Part shown: positions 17,245 through 25,070 of the stretch, piece after piece | Numbering within the stretch: the stretch's first letter is position 1 | Layout of the letters: every line of letters begins with the position of its first letter | NCBI RefSeq assembly: GCF_000621605.1 | Contig: NZ_JHXX01000003.1 | Coordinates: forward strand, 62,001-126,000 | DNA from: Butyrivibrio sp. MC2021 | GTDB lineage: Bacteria > Bacillota > Clostridia > Lachnospirales > Lachnospiraceae | DNA: 64,000 nt | Direction: 5' to 3' | Program-made: the position numbers and the translations under genes | The notes under the pieces: generated by a model | Told to the model about the DNA's origin: nothing | Database searches by the model: none | What the model saw: only the letters and a program-made list of their open reading frames with translations

Positions 17245-17273
17245 ATTATATAGATTCAAACGACTTTTTTCAA
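17245..17273 (-). promoter_or_regulatory. Promoter of the SseB-family gene
   Basis: On the minus strand TTGAAA (17268-17273) and TATAAT (17245-17250) are 17 bases apart. The -35 overlaps the last codons of the M18 aminopeptidase gene. Confidence 0.7.
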
Positions 17274-18562
17274 CTCTCAAAAACAACCTGTGAAACCTTA
17301 GCCAGATACTCAGGGTCCTTGCTTCCCGCTGTCTCGTAGGGTGAGTGCATTGCAAGCTGTGCAAGGCCGATATCCACTGTGCTTACGGCCACCTGCTGGG
17401 TTGAAATATTGCCCAGTGTGGAGCCGCCGGCCATATCGGACCTGTTGGTGAAGGTCTGGAAAGGAACTCCCGCCTTGTTGCAGAAATTCTTGAATCTGGC
17501 TGCAGAAACAGCGTCGGTGGTGTACTTCTGGTTGGCGTTAAATTTGATAACAATACCGCCGTTCATAACAGGACGGTTCACAGGATCTGCCTTCTCCGCG
17601 TAGTTGGGATGAACTGCGTGAGCGTTGTCTGCGGAAACCATAAAGCTGTTTGCCACTGCGGTGTGATACTGCTCAAGGTCTCTTCCGAGGCTGTAATTTA
17701 TTCTCTCAAGAGTGTCCTTGAGGAATGTGGAAGCAGCGCCCTGCTTGGTGGTGCTTCCCACCTCTTCGTTGTCGAATACGCAGTGAACACTGCAGTTATC
17801 CTTGGGCTCTGCCGCAAGGAAGCCCTCGAAGGTGGTGTATACGCACTCCTGATCGTCCAGTCTTGCGCTGGCGATGAACTCGCTGTTTGCGCCCCAGACT
17901 GTGGGCTTTACTCTGTTGCACAAAAACAGGTCGTGGCCCAGGATGTCCTCTTTTTTAACCCCTGCTGCCTTTGCAACTATTTCAAAAAACTTGTCCTTGG
18001 AAGAAGCATCTCCCAGAACGGGAAGCATATCAACCTGTGCATTGTATTTGTAGCCGTCGTTGGCCTCTCTGTTCATATGGATCGCAAGAGCGGGCAGCAT
18101 CAGAAGGTCTCTGTCTACGTAAACAAGCTTGGTGGCGATGCCGTTTTTCTTGTCGGAAACTATAACTCTTCCGGCCACGGACAGAGGTCTGTCAAACCAC
18201 TCTGCGCAGAGCATTCCGCCGTATTTCTCAACGTTGAGCTTCACATAAGCGCCTGCTGCGGCCATCTCGGGATTTTCCTTGATCTTGAAGGAAGGAGAAT
18301 CGCTGTGGCTGGCAATCATGTTAAAGCCGGCGAAATCCTTCTTTGGAATCTTGAAAGAAATAATTGATGAATCGTTTCTTGTAACAAAATATTTTCCTGC
18401 TGAAAGCTTCCAGGCCTGGGTTTCCTTAAGCTCCTTAAAGCCTTCCTTTAAAAGTCTCTTCTTAAGATTATCGATAACGTGGAAGCAGCTGGGACTCTCA
18501 TCGATGAAATCCAACATTCTTCCGGTTACGCCTTCATAAGTATTAGTAGTCTTCTTAGCCAT
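17270..18562 (-). CDS. M18-family aspartyl aminopeptidase
   Basis: A 430-residue zinc metallopeptidase that removes N-terminal (acidic) residues from peptides in the cytoplasm. Metal-binding segments are visible: ASHSDSPSFKI (His and Asp), SARLDDQECVY, FDNEEVGS (the general base Glu pair) and the C-terminal LAMHSPYET. DMAGGSTLGNI is also characteristic of the family. The ATG at 18562 is preferred to 18574 because GAGGAAAG sits at a normal distance from it. It is divergent from the GH105 gene. Confidence 0.9.
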   Translation of the reverse strand: MAKKTTNTYEGVTGRMLDFIDESPSCFHVIDNLKKRLLKEGFKELKETQAWKLSAGKYFVTRNDSSIISFKIPKKDFAGFNMIASHSDSPSFKIKENPEMAAAGAYVKLNVEKYGGMLCAEWFDRPLSVAGRVIVSDKKNGIATKLVYVDRDLLMLPALAIHMNREANDGYKYNAQVDMLPVLGDASSKDKFFEIVAKAAGVKKEDILGHDLFLCNRVKPTVWGANSEFIASARLDDQECVYTTFEGFLAAEPKDNCSVHCVFDNEEVGSTTKQGAASTFLKDTLERINYSLGRDLEQYHTAVANSFMVSADNAHAVHPNYAEKADPVNRPVMNGGIVIKFNANQKYTTDAVSAARFKNFCNKAGVPFQTFTNRSDMAGGSTLGNISTQQVAVSTVDIGLAQLAMHSPYETAGSKDPEYLAKVSQVVFES

Positions 18563-18611
18563 ATCTTTCCTCATCTGAATTCATTAAAAAAACGAATGTT
18601 TTTCTTCCGAA

Positions 18612-18640
18612 ATTCTACAACATTTGCGGGGCTTTGTCAT
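18612..18640 (-). promoter_or_regulatory. Promoter of the M18 aminopeptidase gene
   Basis: On the minus strand ATGACA (18635-18640) and TAGAAT (18612-18617) are spaced by 17 bases, about 50 bases upstream of the start. Confidence 0.5.
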
Positions 18641-18677
18641 CCAAATAAAAAACTGTTAAGGATATTACAAAAAACTG

Positions 18678-18706
18678 TTGGTAAAACCTTTTTGATATGT
18701 TATTAT
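18678..18706 (+). promoter_or_regulatory. Promoter of the GH105 gene
   Basis: On the plus strand TTGGTA (18678-18683) and TATTAT (18701-18706) are 17 bases apart, about 80 bases upstream of the GH105 start. Confidence 0.55.
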
Positions 18707-18785
18707 GAAAGCACTTACATTTCGATTCTTACAGTATTCTATAGAAATTTTTTGTTAATCCTAAATTATCAGAAAGGTTGTTTTT

Positions 18786-19928
18786 ATGACAAGAGAAGAA
18801 ACCTACAAAATGCTCAGCGAATATGTGGATTATCTGCTGGCAAACTCCGATGCGGAGCATCCCATGTGGAATATTGAGCACGTGCTCGGTGGCAAACCCA
18901 ACAAGTGGAACTATATTGACGGTTGCATGATCACCAGCGTACTGTCCCTCTATGACATGACAGGGGACAAGAAATATCTGGATTTTGCTGATAAGTTTGT
19001 AGGCTGGTTCGTTCAGGAAGACGGCTCTATCAAAACATACAGCACTGAGGAGTACAATCTCGACAATATCAATCCATCCAAGAATCTTTTCAAGCTTTAC
19101 GAGCTCACAGGAAAAGAGAAGTACAGAAAGGCCATGGACACAGTAAGGGCACAGCTTGACACCATGCCCCGCACCAAGGCCGGCAACTTCTGGCACAAGA
19201 ACATCTACCCCTATCAGGTGTGGCTTGACGGCATGTACATGGCTCAGCCCTTCTATATGGAGTATGAGACCCGCTTCAACAAGATGCAGGGCTGCCTTGA
19301 TTCTTTCAAGCAGTTCAAGAACGTTGAGGCGCTTATGAAGGATCCTAAGACAGGTCTTTACTTCCACGGCTATGATGAGAGCCGCGAGATGTACTGGGCT
19401 GACAAGGAGACAGGCCTTAGCCCCAACTTCTGGCTCAGAGCCCTGGGCTGGTTCACCGTAGCCCTGGTTGATACAGCAGAGGCCATGGACGAGTCCATGT
19501 ACTACGAGTACAGATATCTTCAGACAATGCTTAAGAACCTGGCTGATGCCCTCGTTCCTTTCCAGGATGAGAGCGGCATGTTCTATCAGGTTGTGGATAA
19601 AAAAGATGATGAGAGAAACTACCTTGAGACCTCCGGAACAGCCCTTATCGCTTACGGTATTCTTAAGGGCGTGCGCCTGGGATATCTCCCCAAGAGATAT
19701 GAAGAGATGGCTGTGAAGGCCTTCGACGGCATCACAGAGAAGTATCTTTCAAGAAACGAAGACGGATCACCGAAGCTGGGCGGCATCTGCCTGGTGGCTG
19801 GTCTTGGCGGTCCTCAGCACAGAGATGGCTCTTTGGAGTACTATTTCTCAGAGCCTGTGGTTGAGAATGAAGCTAAGGGTGTTGCTCCGCTGATTCTGTT
19901 GTATACGGAGATGCTTAGAAGAGGATAA
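18786..19928 (+). CDS. GH105 unsaturated rhamnogalacturonyl hydrolase (YteR-like)
   Basis: A 380-residue alpha/alpha-barrel hydrolase of family GH105. It removes the unsaturated galacturonyl residue from rhamnogalacturonan or pectin fragments produced by lyases. The conserved aspartates lie in NKWNYIDGCMITS and YQVWLDGMYMAQPF; LGWFTVALVD and YLETSGTALIAYGI are further family segments. There is no signal peptide, so it acts on imported oligosaccharides. It is convergent with the pectin operon across a shared terminator and belongs functionally with the GH28 and CE8 genes. A plausible promoter lies upstream. Confidence 0.9.
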   Translation: MTREETYKMLSEYVDYLLANSDAEHPMWNIEHVLGGKPNKWNYIDGCMITSVLSLYDMTGDKKYLDFADKFVGWFVQEDGSIKTYSTEEYNLDNINPSKNLFKLYELTGKEKYRKAMDTVRAQLDTMPRTKAGNFWHKNIYPYQVWLDGMYMAQPFYMEYETRFNKMQGCLDSFKQFKNVEALMKDPKTGLYFHGYDESREMYWADKETGLSPNFWLRALGWFTVALVDTAEAMDESMYYEYRYLQTMLKNLADALVPFQDESGMFYQVVDKKDDERNYLETSGTALIAYGILKGVRLGYLPKRYEEMAVKAFDGITEKYLSRNEDGSPKLGGICLVAGLGGPQHRDGSLEYYFSEPVVENEAKGVAPLILLYTEMLRRG

Positions 19929-19934
19929 AAATTT

Positions 19935-19961
19935 AGGTGGGCTAATTAGCCCACCTTTTTT
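19935..19961 (+). terminator. Bidirectional terminator between GH105 and barstar genes
   Basis: An 11-bp perfect palindromic stem (AGGTGGGCTAA with TTAGCCCACCT) is followed by TTTTTT on the plus strand and by AAATTTTT on the minus strand. It serves the GH105 gene and, from the other side, the barstar gene. Confidence 0.85.
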
Positions 19962-20239
19962 CACGGGTAAAATCTTATCTGCAGATTGTCTGCTTCTTCG
20001 CAGGCCTCATCACAGAGGCGCATAAGTGTGTCGTAATATTTCCCCAAAAGCCTCGCAGCTCTTCTCGTATTATAGAAAATCAAATTCCAACCCTCAGCTC
20101 CATCTGTCAAAACATCATGCAATGCATCCAGGTTCTTTCCATAATACTCAGGCACCGGAAGCTCTTTAGCCAAAAGCTCCTGCAGCTCTTCTTTTGTGGT
20201 AACTTCTGTTAGGTCTAAATAAAAGACTTTTTCTTCCAT
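19961..20239 (-). CDS. Barstar-family RNase inhibitor
   Basis: A 92-residue barstar-like protein, the cytoplasmic inhibitor of barnase-type RNases. The hallmark YYGKNLDALHDVLTDG (helix 2, which plugs the RNase active site) is present, with FYLDLTEVTTKEELQELL before it and a C-terminal strand. The ATG at 20239 has AAAGGA seven bases upstream; an in-frame TTG at 20245 is less likely. It lies 37 bases after the barnase-type gene in the same transcript, the classic toxin-immunity order. Confidence 0.9.
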   Translation of the reverse strand: MEEKVFYLDLTEVTTKEELQELLAKELPVPEYYGKNLDALHDVLTDGAEGWNLIFYNTRRAARLLGKYYDTLMRLCDEACEEADNLQIRFYP

Positions 20240-20276
20240 AGTCAATCCTTTCCAATTCGGATTAATTCACAGAACA

Positions 20277-20918
20277 TTAAGGTTCATATAGAAGTTCAAA
20301 GGATTCGTAGTGATCCCCGGTGTAGTAGATATAGCCGTCGTCGGAGTATATTATTCGCTTGGCTCCTCTGCTGCTCTTTCCCAGGGTATCTATGTCACAT
20401 TCGTGGTAGGATTTGTCCTCCGGAAGAAGCCCCTCGTAGTTGCCGAAGTAGTCTCCGCCGATGGATTTCCCGGGAGCGTAGTCCTCAACATTTCCTCCCG
20501 TCCAGCCCAGCTTCTTGGCTTCCTTCTTGGTGATGAAATTGGAAGGAAGCTTTCCATAGGTGTGAATATATAGCGCCACCTCATCCTTGCTGTTGTAGGT
20601 GCCATCCTCCGGGATGGACGCCGTCTCAGGTTCCGGTGGCGAGGTGGAATCAACCGATGGAGCAGTTTCTGTGGTCTGCTCCGAGGCTGCGCTCTCCGCG
20701 GCCGCTTCGCCTCCGCTGTCCTCCGACACAAGCGCTACCGCGCTGTCGAAGGAAACCAGCTCCGCTGCCGTTTCCGTCGCGCTTGCAGCGGCATTCCCAG
20801 GCGGTACCTGGGCCGGCGCCGGCGCCTTGGTCCTCTGGCATCCCACCAGGCATAGCATCAGCACAAGGGCGATCCATAGACCGCCCTTCCTGAAAAATCT
20901 CTTAACTGCGGAATTCAT
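20277..20918 (-). CDS. Barnase-type ribonuclease lipoprotein
   Basis: A 213-residue exported RNase. Residues 1-27 form a lipoprotein signal with lipobox LVGC (Cys27). Residues 28-105 are a Pro/Ala/Ser/Glu-rich spacer and residues 108-213 are a complete barnase (ribonuclease N1/T1 superfamily) domain. YGKLPSNFITKKEAKKLGW and YAPGKSIGGDYFGNYEG match barnase almost residue for residue. The catalytic set is intact: Glu173, Arg188 and His203 correspond to barnase Glu73, Arg87 and His102. It should cleave RNA outside the membrane, for defence or nutrition. The start overlaps the pectinesterase end by 17 bases with GGAGGAAA before it, and barstar follows. Confidence 0.92.
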   Translation of the reverse strand: MNSAVKRFFRKGGLWIALVLMLCLVGCQRTKAPAPAQVPPGNAAASATETAAELVSFDSAVALVSEDSGGEAAAESAASEQTTETAPSVDSTSPPEPETASIPEDGTYNSKDEVALYIHTYGKLPSNFITKKEAKKLGWTGGNVEDYAPGKSIGGDYFGNYEGLLPEDKSYHECDIDTLGKSSRGAKRIIYSDDGYIYYTGDHYESFELLYEP

Positions 20919-21876
20919 CTGCTATTTCCTCCGCCTTCTTATTTATTTCACCGGCCAGTGCCTCATCAATATCCTTAACCCAGGGATTCTTCCCGGAAAG
21001 GTCTATCGCATTTCCCTTTTCATCCACAGTTCCGTACTCTCCGTAGAAAGTCAGGGGCTCGTCCTTGTCAACGCCTCCCCAGCCGGAAAAGCGCTTCTTT
21101 GAAACAGTCTCATCCATGGTGCAGTTAAGGAACACCGCCTTGGCCTCTTCTCTCCAGGGTCTTCCCAGAAATACCGATTCAGGCTCGCACCCCTCTGCCC
21201 CTTTTATAAGGCAGTTCCTGAAGACCATTCCAAGATTATCGCTCCTGGTGCAGGGAGCAGTGATATAGCCGTTTATGGCTTCGTTTCTGTTGTTGCAGAT
21301 AACTGTGCAGTCATCAAAGACCGCATCCGCGCCACCAAAGATAAAGTCCACATCCCCGGTGATCACGCAGTTTTTGTAATACTGCTTCGTGAGCTTTCTT
21401 CCGGTCATGACCCTGGGCCCCATGAAGCCCTTCTTCTGCCTCTCCGTATCCGGAAGGGGCGACATGAACAGCGTATCCTGGGCTCCCTCCAGCCTCACGT
21501 TCTCAAAATAGCAGCGGTCCGCATCCGCATACACAGCCAGAGCCTGGCCTGCGGTTCGTCCGTCTCCCGCGGTATTTCTGATGGTCATGTTTTTTACAAC
21601 GCATTTTTCTCCGGCAAAAAAAGCTGTGTAGGATCTGAAGGTCCCACGCTTGGAGCCGTCGGGCATTTCATCAAAGGCCCCGTCGCCGTATTCAAGGGTT
21701 GTCTTGTCAGGGCCTTCACCGATGAAGGTAATATTCTTTTTCTCAGAAAAAATCTTCTCGGTAAAGACGCCCTCACCTATGCGGATAACCGCCTCGGTAT
21801 CATAAGGCACAGCCTGAACCGCCTCTGTGATAGAAGAAAAATCACCGTCAGATTGAGAAACACATATTTCTAACAT
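20902..21876 (-). CDS. Pectinesterase, CE8 family
   Basis: A 324-residue right-handed beta-helix pectin methylesterase, which de-esterifies homogalacturonan. The CE8 catalytic signatures are present: GAQDTLF (Gln and Asp), VDFIFGGADAVFDDC (nucleophile Asp) and FLGRPWREEA (Arg and Trp). No signal peptide is seen, so it probably acts on methylated oligosaccharides in the cytoplasm. The gene follows GH28 with a stable hairpin between them and overlaps the barnase-type gene, so all three appear to share a transcript. Confidence 0.92.
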   Translation of the reverse strand: MLEICVSQSDGDFSSITEAVQAVPYDTEAVIRIGEGVFTEKIFSEKKNITFIGEGPDKTTLEYGDGAFDEMPDGSKRGTFRSYTAFFAGEKCVVKNMTIRNTAGDGRTAGQALAVYADADRCYFENVRLEGAQDTLFMSPLPDTERQKKGFMGPRVMTGRKLTKQYYKNCVITGDVDFIFGGADAVFDDCTVICNNRNEAINGYITAPCTRSDNLGMVFRNCLIKGAEGCEPESVFLGRPWREEAKAVFLNCTMDETVSKKRFSGWGGVDKDEPLTFYGEYGTVDEKGNAIDLSGKNPWVKDIDEALAGEINKKAEEIADEFRS

Positions 21877-21898
21877 AATTATACCTCATATAGATGTC

Positions 21899-21931
21899 AG
21901 GCTCCGGAATGCAGTTTGCCTCCCGGAGCCG
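21899..21931 (-). other. Intercistronic hairpin between GH28 and CE8
   Basis: GGCTCCGG pairs with CCGGAGCC across about 15 bases. There is no T-tract on the minus strand, so this looks more like an mRNA-stabilising hairpin inside the operon than a terminator. Confidence 0.5.
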
Positions 21932-21937
21932 TCACTT

Positions 21938-23512
21938 TTATTTGTAATTAACCTCTGTAAAGCTGGTATTTTCCACGTTCTTAAGCTCCGGCTCCTTGTC
22001 AGCGGCACCGGCAATTGTCATGTTCTTGAGCACCAGGTTCTTCACATTCTGAGCATAGATGCTGCGTCCGCTCATCTCATCGAAGTTATCCATCATAACG
22101 GGACGCTCCGGAATTCTCTCGCTCTCGGGAAGGAAGGAAACATCCACGTTCTCGAAGGTAAGCTTGCCGATAGGCATCTCAGGAAGGCCCACAGCACACA
22201 GTACGCAGGCACTTACCCCCTTACAGTTCATGTTTCTTCCTGTGATGGAGCCGATGCTTGGTGTCATCTCGTCCACAGGAGCGGGAGCCTGATTCTGAAC
22301 ATAGTCGCTGTGTCCGTCGGGATCGCAGAAATAGAACATGTTCACGGTGAAAGGCATATGAACTCCGGACATATCGATATTTTCAAAAAGGATATCATCC
22401 AGAACAGATCTCTCTCCGCGGCCTCTTCTTGTCTTGATGCGAAGGCCTCTGTCTGTTCCGTCAAAAATGCACTGTGAAACCCTTACGTTTCTCACACCGC
22501 CTGCTGCCTCTGAGCCCACAGTTACGCTGCCGTGGCCCCTCTCGAACTTGCAGTTTCTGATAAAGATGCCGTCGGTCTCCTTGTGGTGCATAAGGCTCAT
22601 GTAGTACTTGCCGCTCTTGATGGCCATGCAGTCATCTCCAACGGAGATAACGGTTCCAAGAACCAGAACATTGCTGCAGCTCTCGGGATCAAGGCCGTCG
22701 GTATTGGGTGAATCCGAAGGATTGTATATAAGAAGGTTAAGGAAGGACAGGTCGTCACTGTAGTAGGGATGCACTGTCCAGCAGGGTGAATTCTGAACTA
22801 TCAGGTTCTGAACATTCACATTTTTACATCTGCAAAGATAAATGGTGTTGGGTCTCCAGGCACCTCTCTTCACCTTGGCATTGACCCACCAGTCGGAATT
22901 GCCGGCGTTGCCGTCGATGGTTCCGGGGCCGATGATATCCAGGTTCTCGGCATCGATGGCTGTGATAAGGGATGCATAGCTGGTAAGAGGGTTGCCCTCC
23001 CAGCTGGAGAGGTTGTACTCGCTCTTTTCATCGGTGGAAAGGGTCATTCCAGGCAAAAGAGGATAGTGATTCCTGTCGGTATCTCCCAGAAGTGTTGCCC
23101 CCTCGTCGATCCACAGGGTCATATCGCTCTTAAGGAAAAGTGCTGTGGAATAATATGTTCCCGCAGGAAGATAAACAGTACCCTCCTTGGGGCAGGCGCA
23201 GATGGCAGCCTGAATAGCGGCTGTATCGGATGTTTCTCCGTCGCCCTTTGCTCCGAACTTGGTAACATCAAGGAGCACTGACTCGTGCTTGGTGGTGAAC
23301 TTCTGTGAGGATTCCTCCCCTGCCATCACAACCTTGATCTCATATTCTGTATCCGGAAGAAGTCCTGAAACAGTAACGACATTTCTCTCAGATTCAAGCT
23401 TCCTGGCTCCGTCTATATATACTTCAAAGGTCTGGTCCTGCTTAAAAATGCTGTCAGACTCAAGCTCTATGGTCACGCTTCTGTTAAAAACTCTTACAAC
23501 CTTAAAATTCAT
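21938..23512 (-). CDS. GH28 polygalacturonase, cytoplasmic type
   Basis: A 524-residue protein. Residues 1-85 form a fibronectin III-like domain, followed by a GH28 beta-helix starting at LLDVTKFGAKGDGETSDTAA. The catalytic aspartates lie in NTDGLDPES and SVGDDCMAIKSG; GHGSVTVGSE and LRIKTRRGRG complete the active-site set. It hydrolyses galacturonan fragments, probably as an exo-acting enzyme given the N-terminal module and the absence of a signal peptide. The ATG at 23512 has TGGAGG upstream, so a longer in-frame start at 23569 is rejected. The leader holds a perfect 15-bp inverted repeat. Confidence 0.92.
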   Translation of the reverse strand: MNFKVVRVFNRSVTIELESDSIFKQDQTFEVYIDGARKLESERNVVTVSGLLPDTEYEIKVVMAGEESSQKFTTKHESVLLDVTKFGAKGDGETSDTAAIQAAICACPKEGTVYLPAGTYYSTALFLKSDMTLWIDEGATLLGDTDRNHYPLLPGMTLSTDEKSEYNLSSWEGNPLTSYASLITAIDAENLDIIGPGTIDGNAGNSDWWVNAKVKRGAWRPNTIYLCRCKNVNVQNLIVQNSPCWTVHPYYSDDLSFLNLLIYNPSDSPNTDGLDPESCSNVLVLGTVISVGDDCMAIKSGKYYMSLMHHKETDGIFIRNCKFERGHGSVTVGSEAAGGVRNVRVSQCIFDGTDRGLRIKTRRGRGERSVLDDILFENIDMSGVHMPFTVNMFYFCDPDGHSDYVQNQAPAPVDEMTPSIGSITGRNMNCKGVSACVLCAVGLPEMPIGKLTFENVDVSFLPESERIPERPVMMDNFDEMSGRSIYAQNVKNLVLKNMTIAGAADKEPELKNVENTSFTEVNYK

Positions 23513-23530
23513 AAAAACCTCCAATAAAAA

Positions 23531-23564
23531 ATCATGTAGATGTAACCTCTTACATCTACATGAT
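23531..23564 (-). promoter_or_regulatory. Perfect inverted repeat in the GH28 leader
   Basis: ATCATGTAGATGTAA (23531-23545) and its exact complement (23550-23564) flank a 4-base loop. On the minus strand the structure is followed by TTTTTTATT and then, within a few bases, the GH28 ribosome binding site. It can be an operator, a terminator or attenuator; a candidate promoter lies just upstream. Confidence 0.65.
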
Positions 23565-23576
23565 ACCAAATAATTC

Positions 23577-23605
23577 TTATAATTTCTCTAAAAAAAATGA
23601 ATCAA
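23577..23605 (-). promoter_or_regulatory. Candidate promoter for GH28-CE8-barnase-barstar
   Basis: On the minus strand TTGATT (23600-23605) and TTATAA (23577-23582) are 17 bases apart, after a terminator-like hairpin and before the inverted repeat in the leader. Confidence 0.4.
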
Positions 23606-23625
23606 AAAATGATGATTTTATCATC
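23604..23625 (-). terminator. Short terminator after the alpha/beta hydrolase gene
   Basis: GATGAT and ATCATC pair around a 3-base loop at the stop codon and are followed on the minus strand by TTTTTT. The stem is short and AT-rich, so termination may be partial. Confidence 0.45.
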
Positions 23626-24403
23626 CAATCCAATTTGAGATAATATCCGCAGTCTGTCTGATCTGCTGGCCGTTGGTGATGGCAGGCTCGCCGTCGCCTT
23701 CCTGGATTCCGTAGCTTCCAAAGTAGGAGTGGATACCGCCCTCGATAACATATTCCTCAGAATCTGCGGGCCAACGGGACTTACTTTCATTGTAGCCATC
23801 CATATTGAGGACCTTGTCCTGATCACCGTAAATGGAAAGAAGTCTCAAATCAGTTCCCGAGAAATCTGTGGTTGTATAGGATGCGCAGAGAATGATTCCT
23901 GCGTAGTTATCCACATTGTCTCCAAGATAAACGGAAGCCGCAACCCCGCCCAGGGAGTGGCCTGCCAGGTACCAGTCCATGTCCTTGGCCATTTCTTTTT
24001 CCGCATCCATACCGTCCAGAAGCTTGTCAGCAGCACCTATATTGAGGAATGCCAGATTCTCAGGCATTCTGGGCAGGATACAGATGTAACCTCTTGATGC
24101 CAGCTCGCACATAAGGGCGCTGTAGGCAGTATGCTGAACCTTGCCTCCGGGATAGAAAACAATTACCGCCCCGGCTTCCTCTCCGGTGGGGATAAACACG
24201 GAGGCGTCCTTATTTGAATAAGTGTGCACAGCTCCGTTGAAATCGGCCTCATAGCCCTCTATAAAGGTAGAGTCCGCCCTGTAGTAATTGCGGGTATAGA
24301 TCTTAAAACAAACGGCAGCTACCACCAGGATAATGCACGCCCCCAACAGCACCCACCGTAAAATCTTTTTCGCTTTTTTAAATTTTCCCAAAATAAACAC
24401 CAC
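23621..24403 (-). CDS. Membrane-anchored alpha/beta hydrolase
   Basis: A 260-residue alpha/beta hydrolase with one N-terminal membrane helix (about 16-36), so the enzyme part probably faces outward. The nucleophile elbow GHSLGG, the acid in SIYGDQDKV and the histidine in IEGGIHSYFG are visible. The family acts on esters. Position directly upstream of GH28 and CE8 suggests removal of acetyl or methyl groups from pectin, but that is inference. The next gene upstream ends only 3 bases before its start. Confidence 0.75.
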   Translation of the reverse strand: MVFILGKFKKAKKILRWVLLGACIILVVAAVCFKIYTRNYYRADSTFIEGYEADFNGAVHTYSNKDASVFIPTGEEAGAVIVFYPGGKVQHTAYSALMCELASRGYICILPRMPENLAFLNIGAADKLLDGMDAEKEMAKDMDWYLAGHSLGGVAASVYLGDNVDNYAGIILCASYTTTDFSGTDLRLLSIYGDQDKVLNMDGYNESKSRWPADSEEYVIEGGIHSYFGSYGIQEGDGEPAITNGQQIRQTADIISNWIG

Positions 24404-24406
24404 TTT

Positions 24407-24958
24407 CTAAAATTTAAATTCTGTGTTCAAATCTCCGTCAATAATTCTGACCAGCTCCATGGCACTCTCGAAGTCTTTTCTCTCGTTTTTCTCCACAAAT
24501 ATCACGTGTCCCTGCCAGGTTGCGTGCTGTCTGAAGGCAACCTGAATGATAAAGGTTCCCATCCGGCCCTTTTTACCCTGGATGTTTCTGGTGCCGTGCT
24601 GTTTCTGAACTCTGTCGATGGCCAGCTCGTCGCTGTCATCCTGCTGTTTGGGAAAGCCCTTGTCCCTGTGATCCTCCTGCTCCCCTCTGCCGAACTCTCT
24701 TCTCTCAAGACTCCTCTGGGGAAAATCCCACTCGTCGTACAGTTTGTCGGCGCTTATCAGCATGTCATAAATTCCGTTAAAAGATATAGGATCATCGGAA
24801 TACTGGTGCCACAGTTGGCCCTGATAGTCAGTATTCTGGTTGTCGTCGATGCATACGCAGATCAGATTTCTGGCAAAAAGCATCTGTTTTGCTTCGCTCA
24901 TGCTAAATCCCCCGGCAATTAATTGTTTTTTCAAAAACTCCTCAAAGTCATATAACAT
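24407..24958 (-). CDS. Unrecognised protein with a TWQGxIxW-type C-terminal domain
   Basis: A 183-residue soluble protein of unknown function. The N-terminal 90 residues are unremarkable; residues 90-130 are charged and low in complexity. The C-terminal ~55 residues (MGTFIIQVAFRQHATWQGHV and DFESAMELVRIIDG) share a pattern with the 79-residue protein at 33870, on the other side of the giant surface gene: GTFII, then TWQG, a hydrophobic pair, then F-S-x-E/L-E-L. It ends 3 bases before the alpha/beta hydrolase start. The ribosome binding site (GGGAG) is rather far from the ATG. The two proteins appear to share a domain; no function is claimed. Confidence 0.6.
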   Translation of the reverse strand: MLYDFEEFLKKQLIAGGFSMSEAKQMLFARNLICVCIDDNQNTDYQGQLWHQYSDDPISFNGIYDMLISADKLYDEWDFPQRSLERREFGRGEQEDHRDKGFPKQQDDSDELAIDRVQKQHGTRNIQGKKGRMGTFIIQVAFRQHATWQGHVIFVEKNERKDFESAMELVRIIDGDLNTEFKF

Positions 24959-24995
24959 ATTATAACGCGTTCTCCCTACTTAATGCATTAAATTT

Positions 24996-25029
24996 AAAAA
25001 GGAAAAGCGGCTGCCCTGTAAGCAGCCGC
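24996..25029 (-). terminator. Terminator of the giant surface protein gene
   Basis: GCGGCTGC (25007-25014) pairs with GCAGCCGC (25022-25029) and is followed on the minus strand by TTTTCCTTTTT. Confidence 0.8.
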
Positions 25030-25070
25030 CCTCCTGTATGTTTAATATCCTATAACCTTAGAGATATTTC

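Noticed and set aside
24407..24958. PilZ or single-stranded-DNA-binding domain
   Set aside because: The TWQG pattern did not match residues I could confirm for either family.
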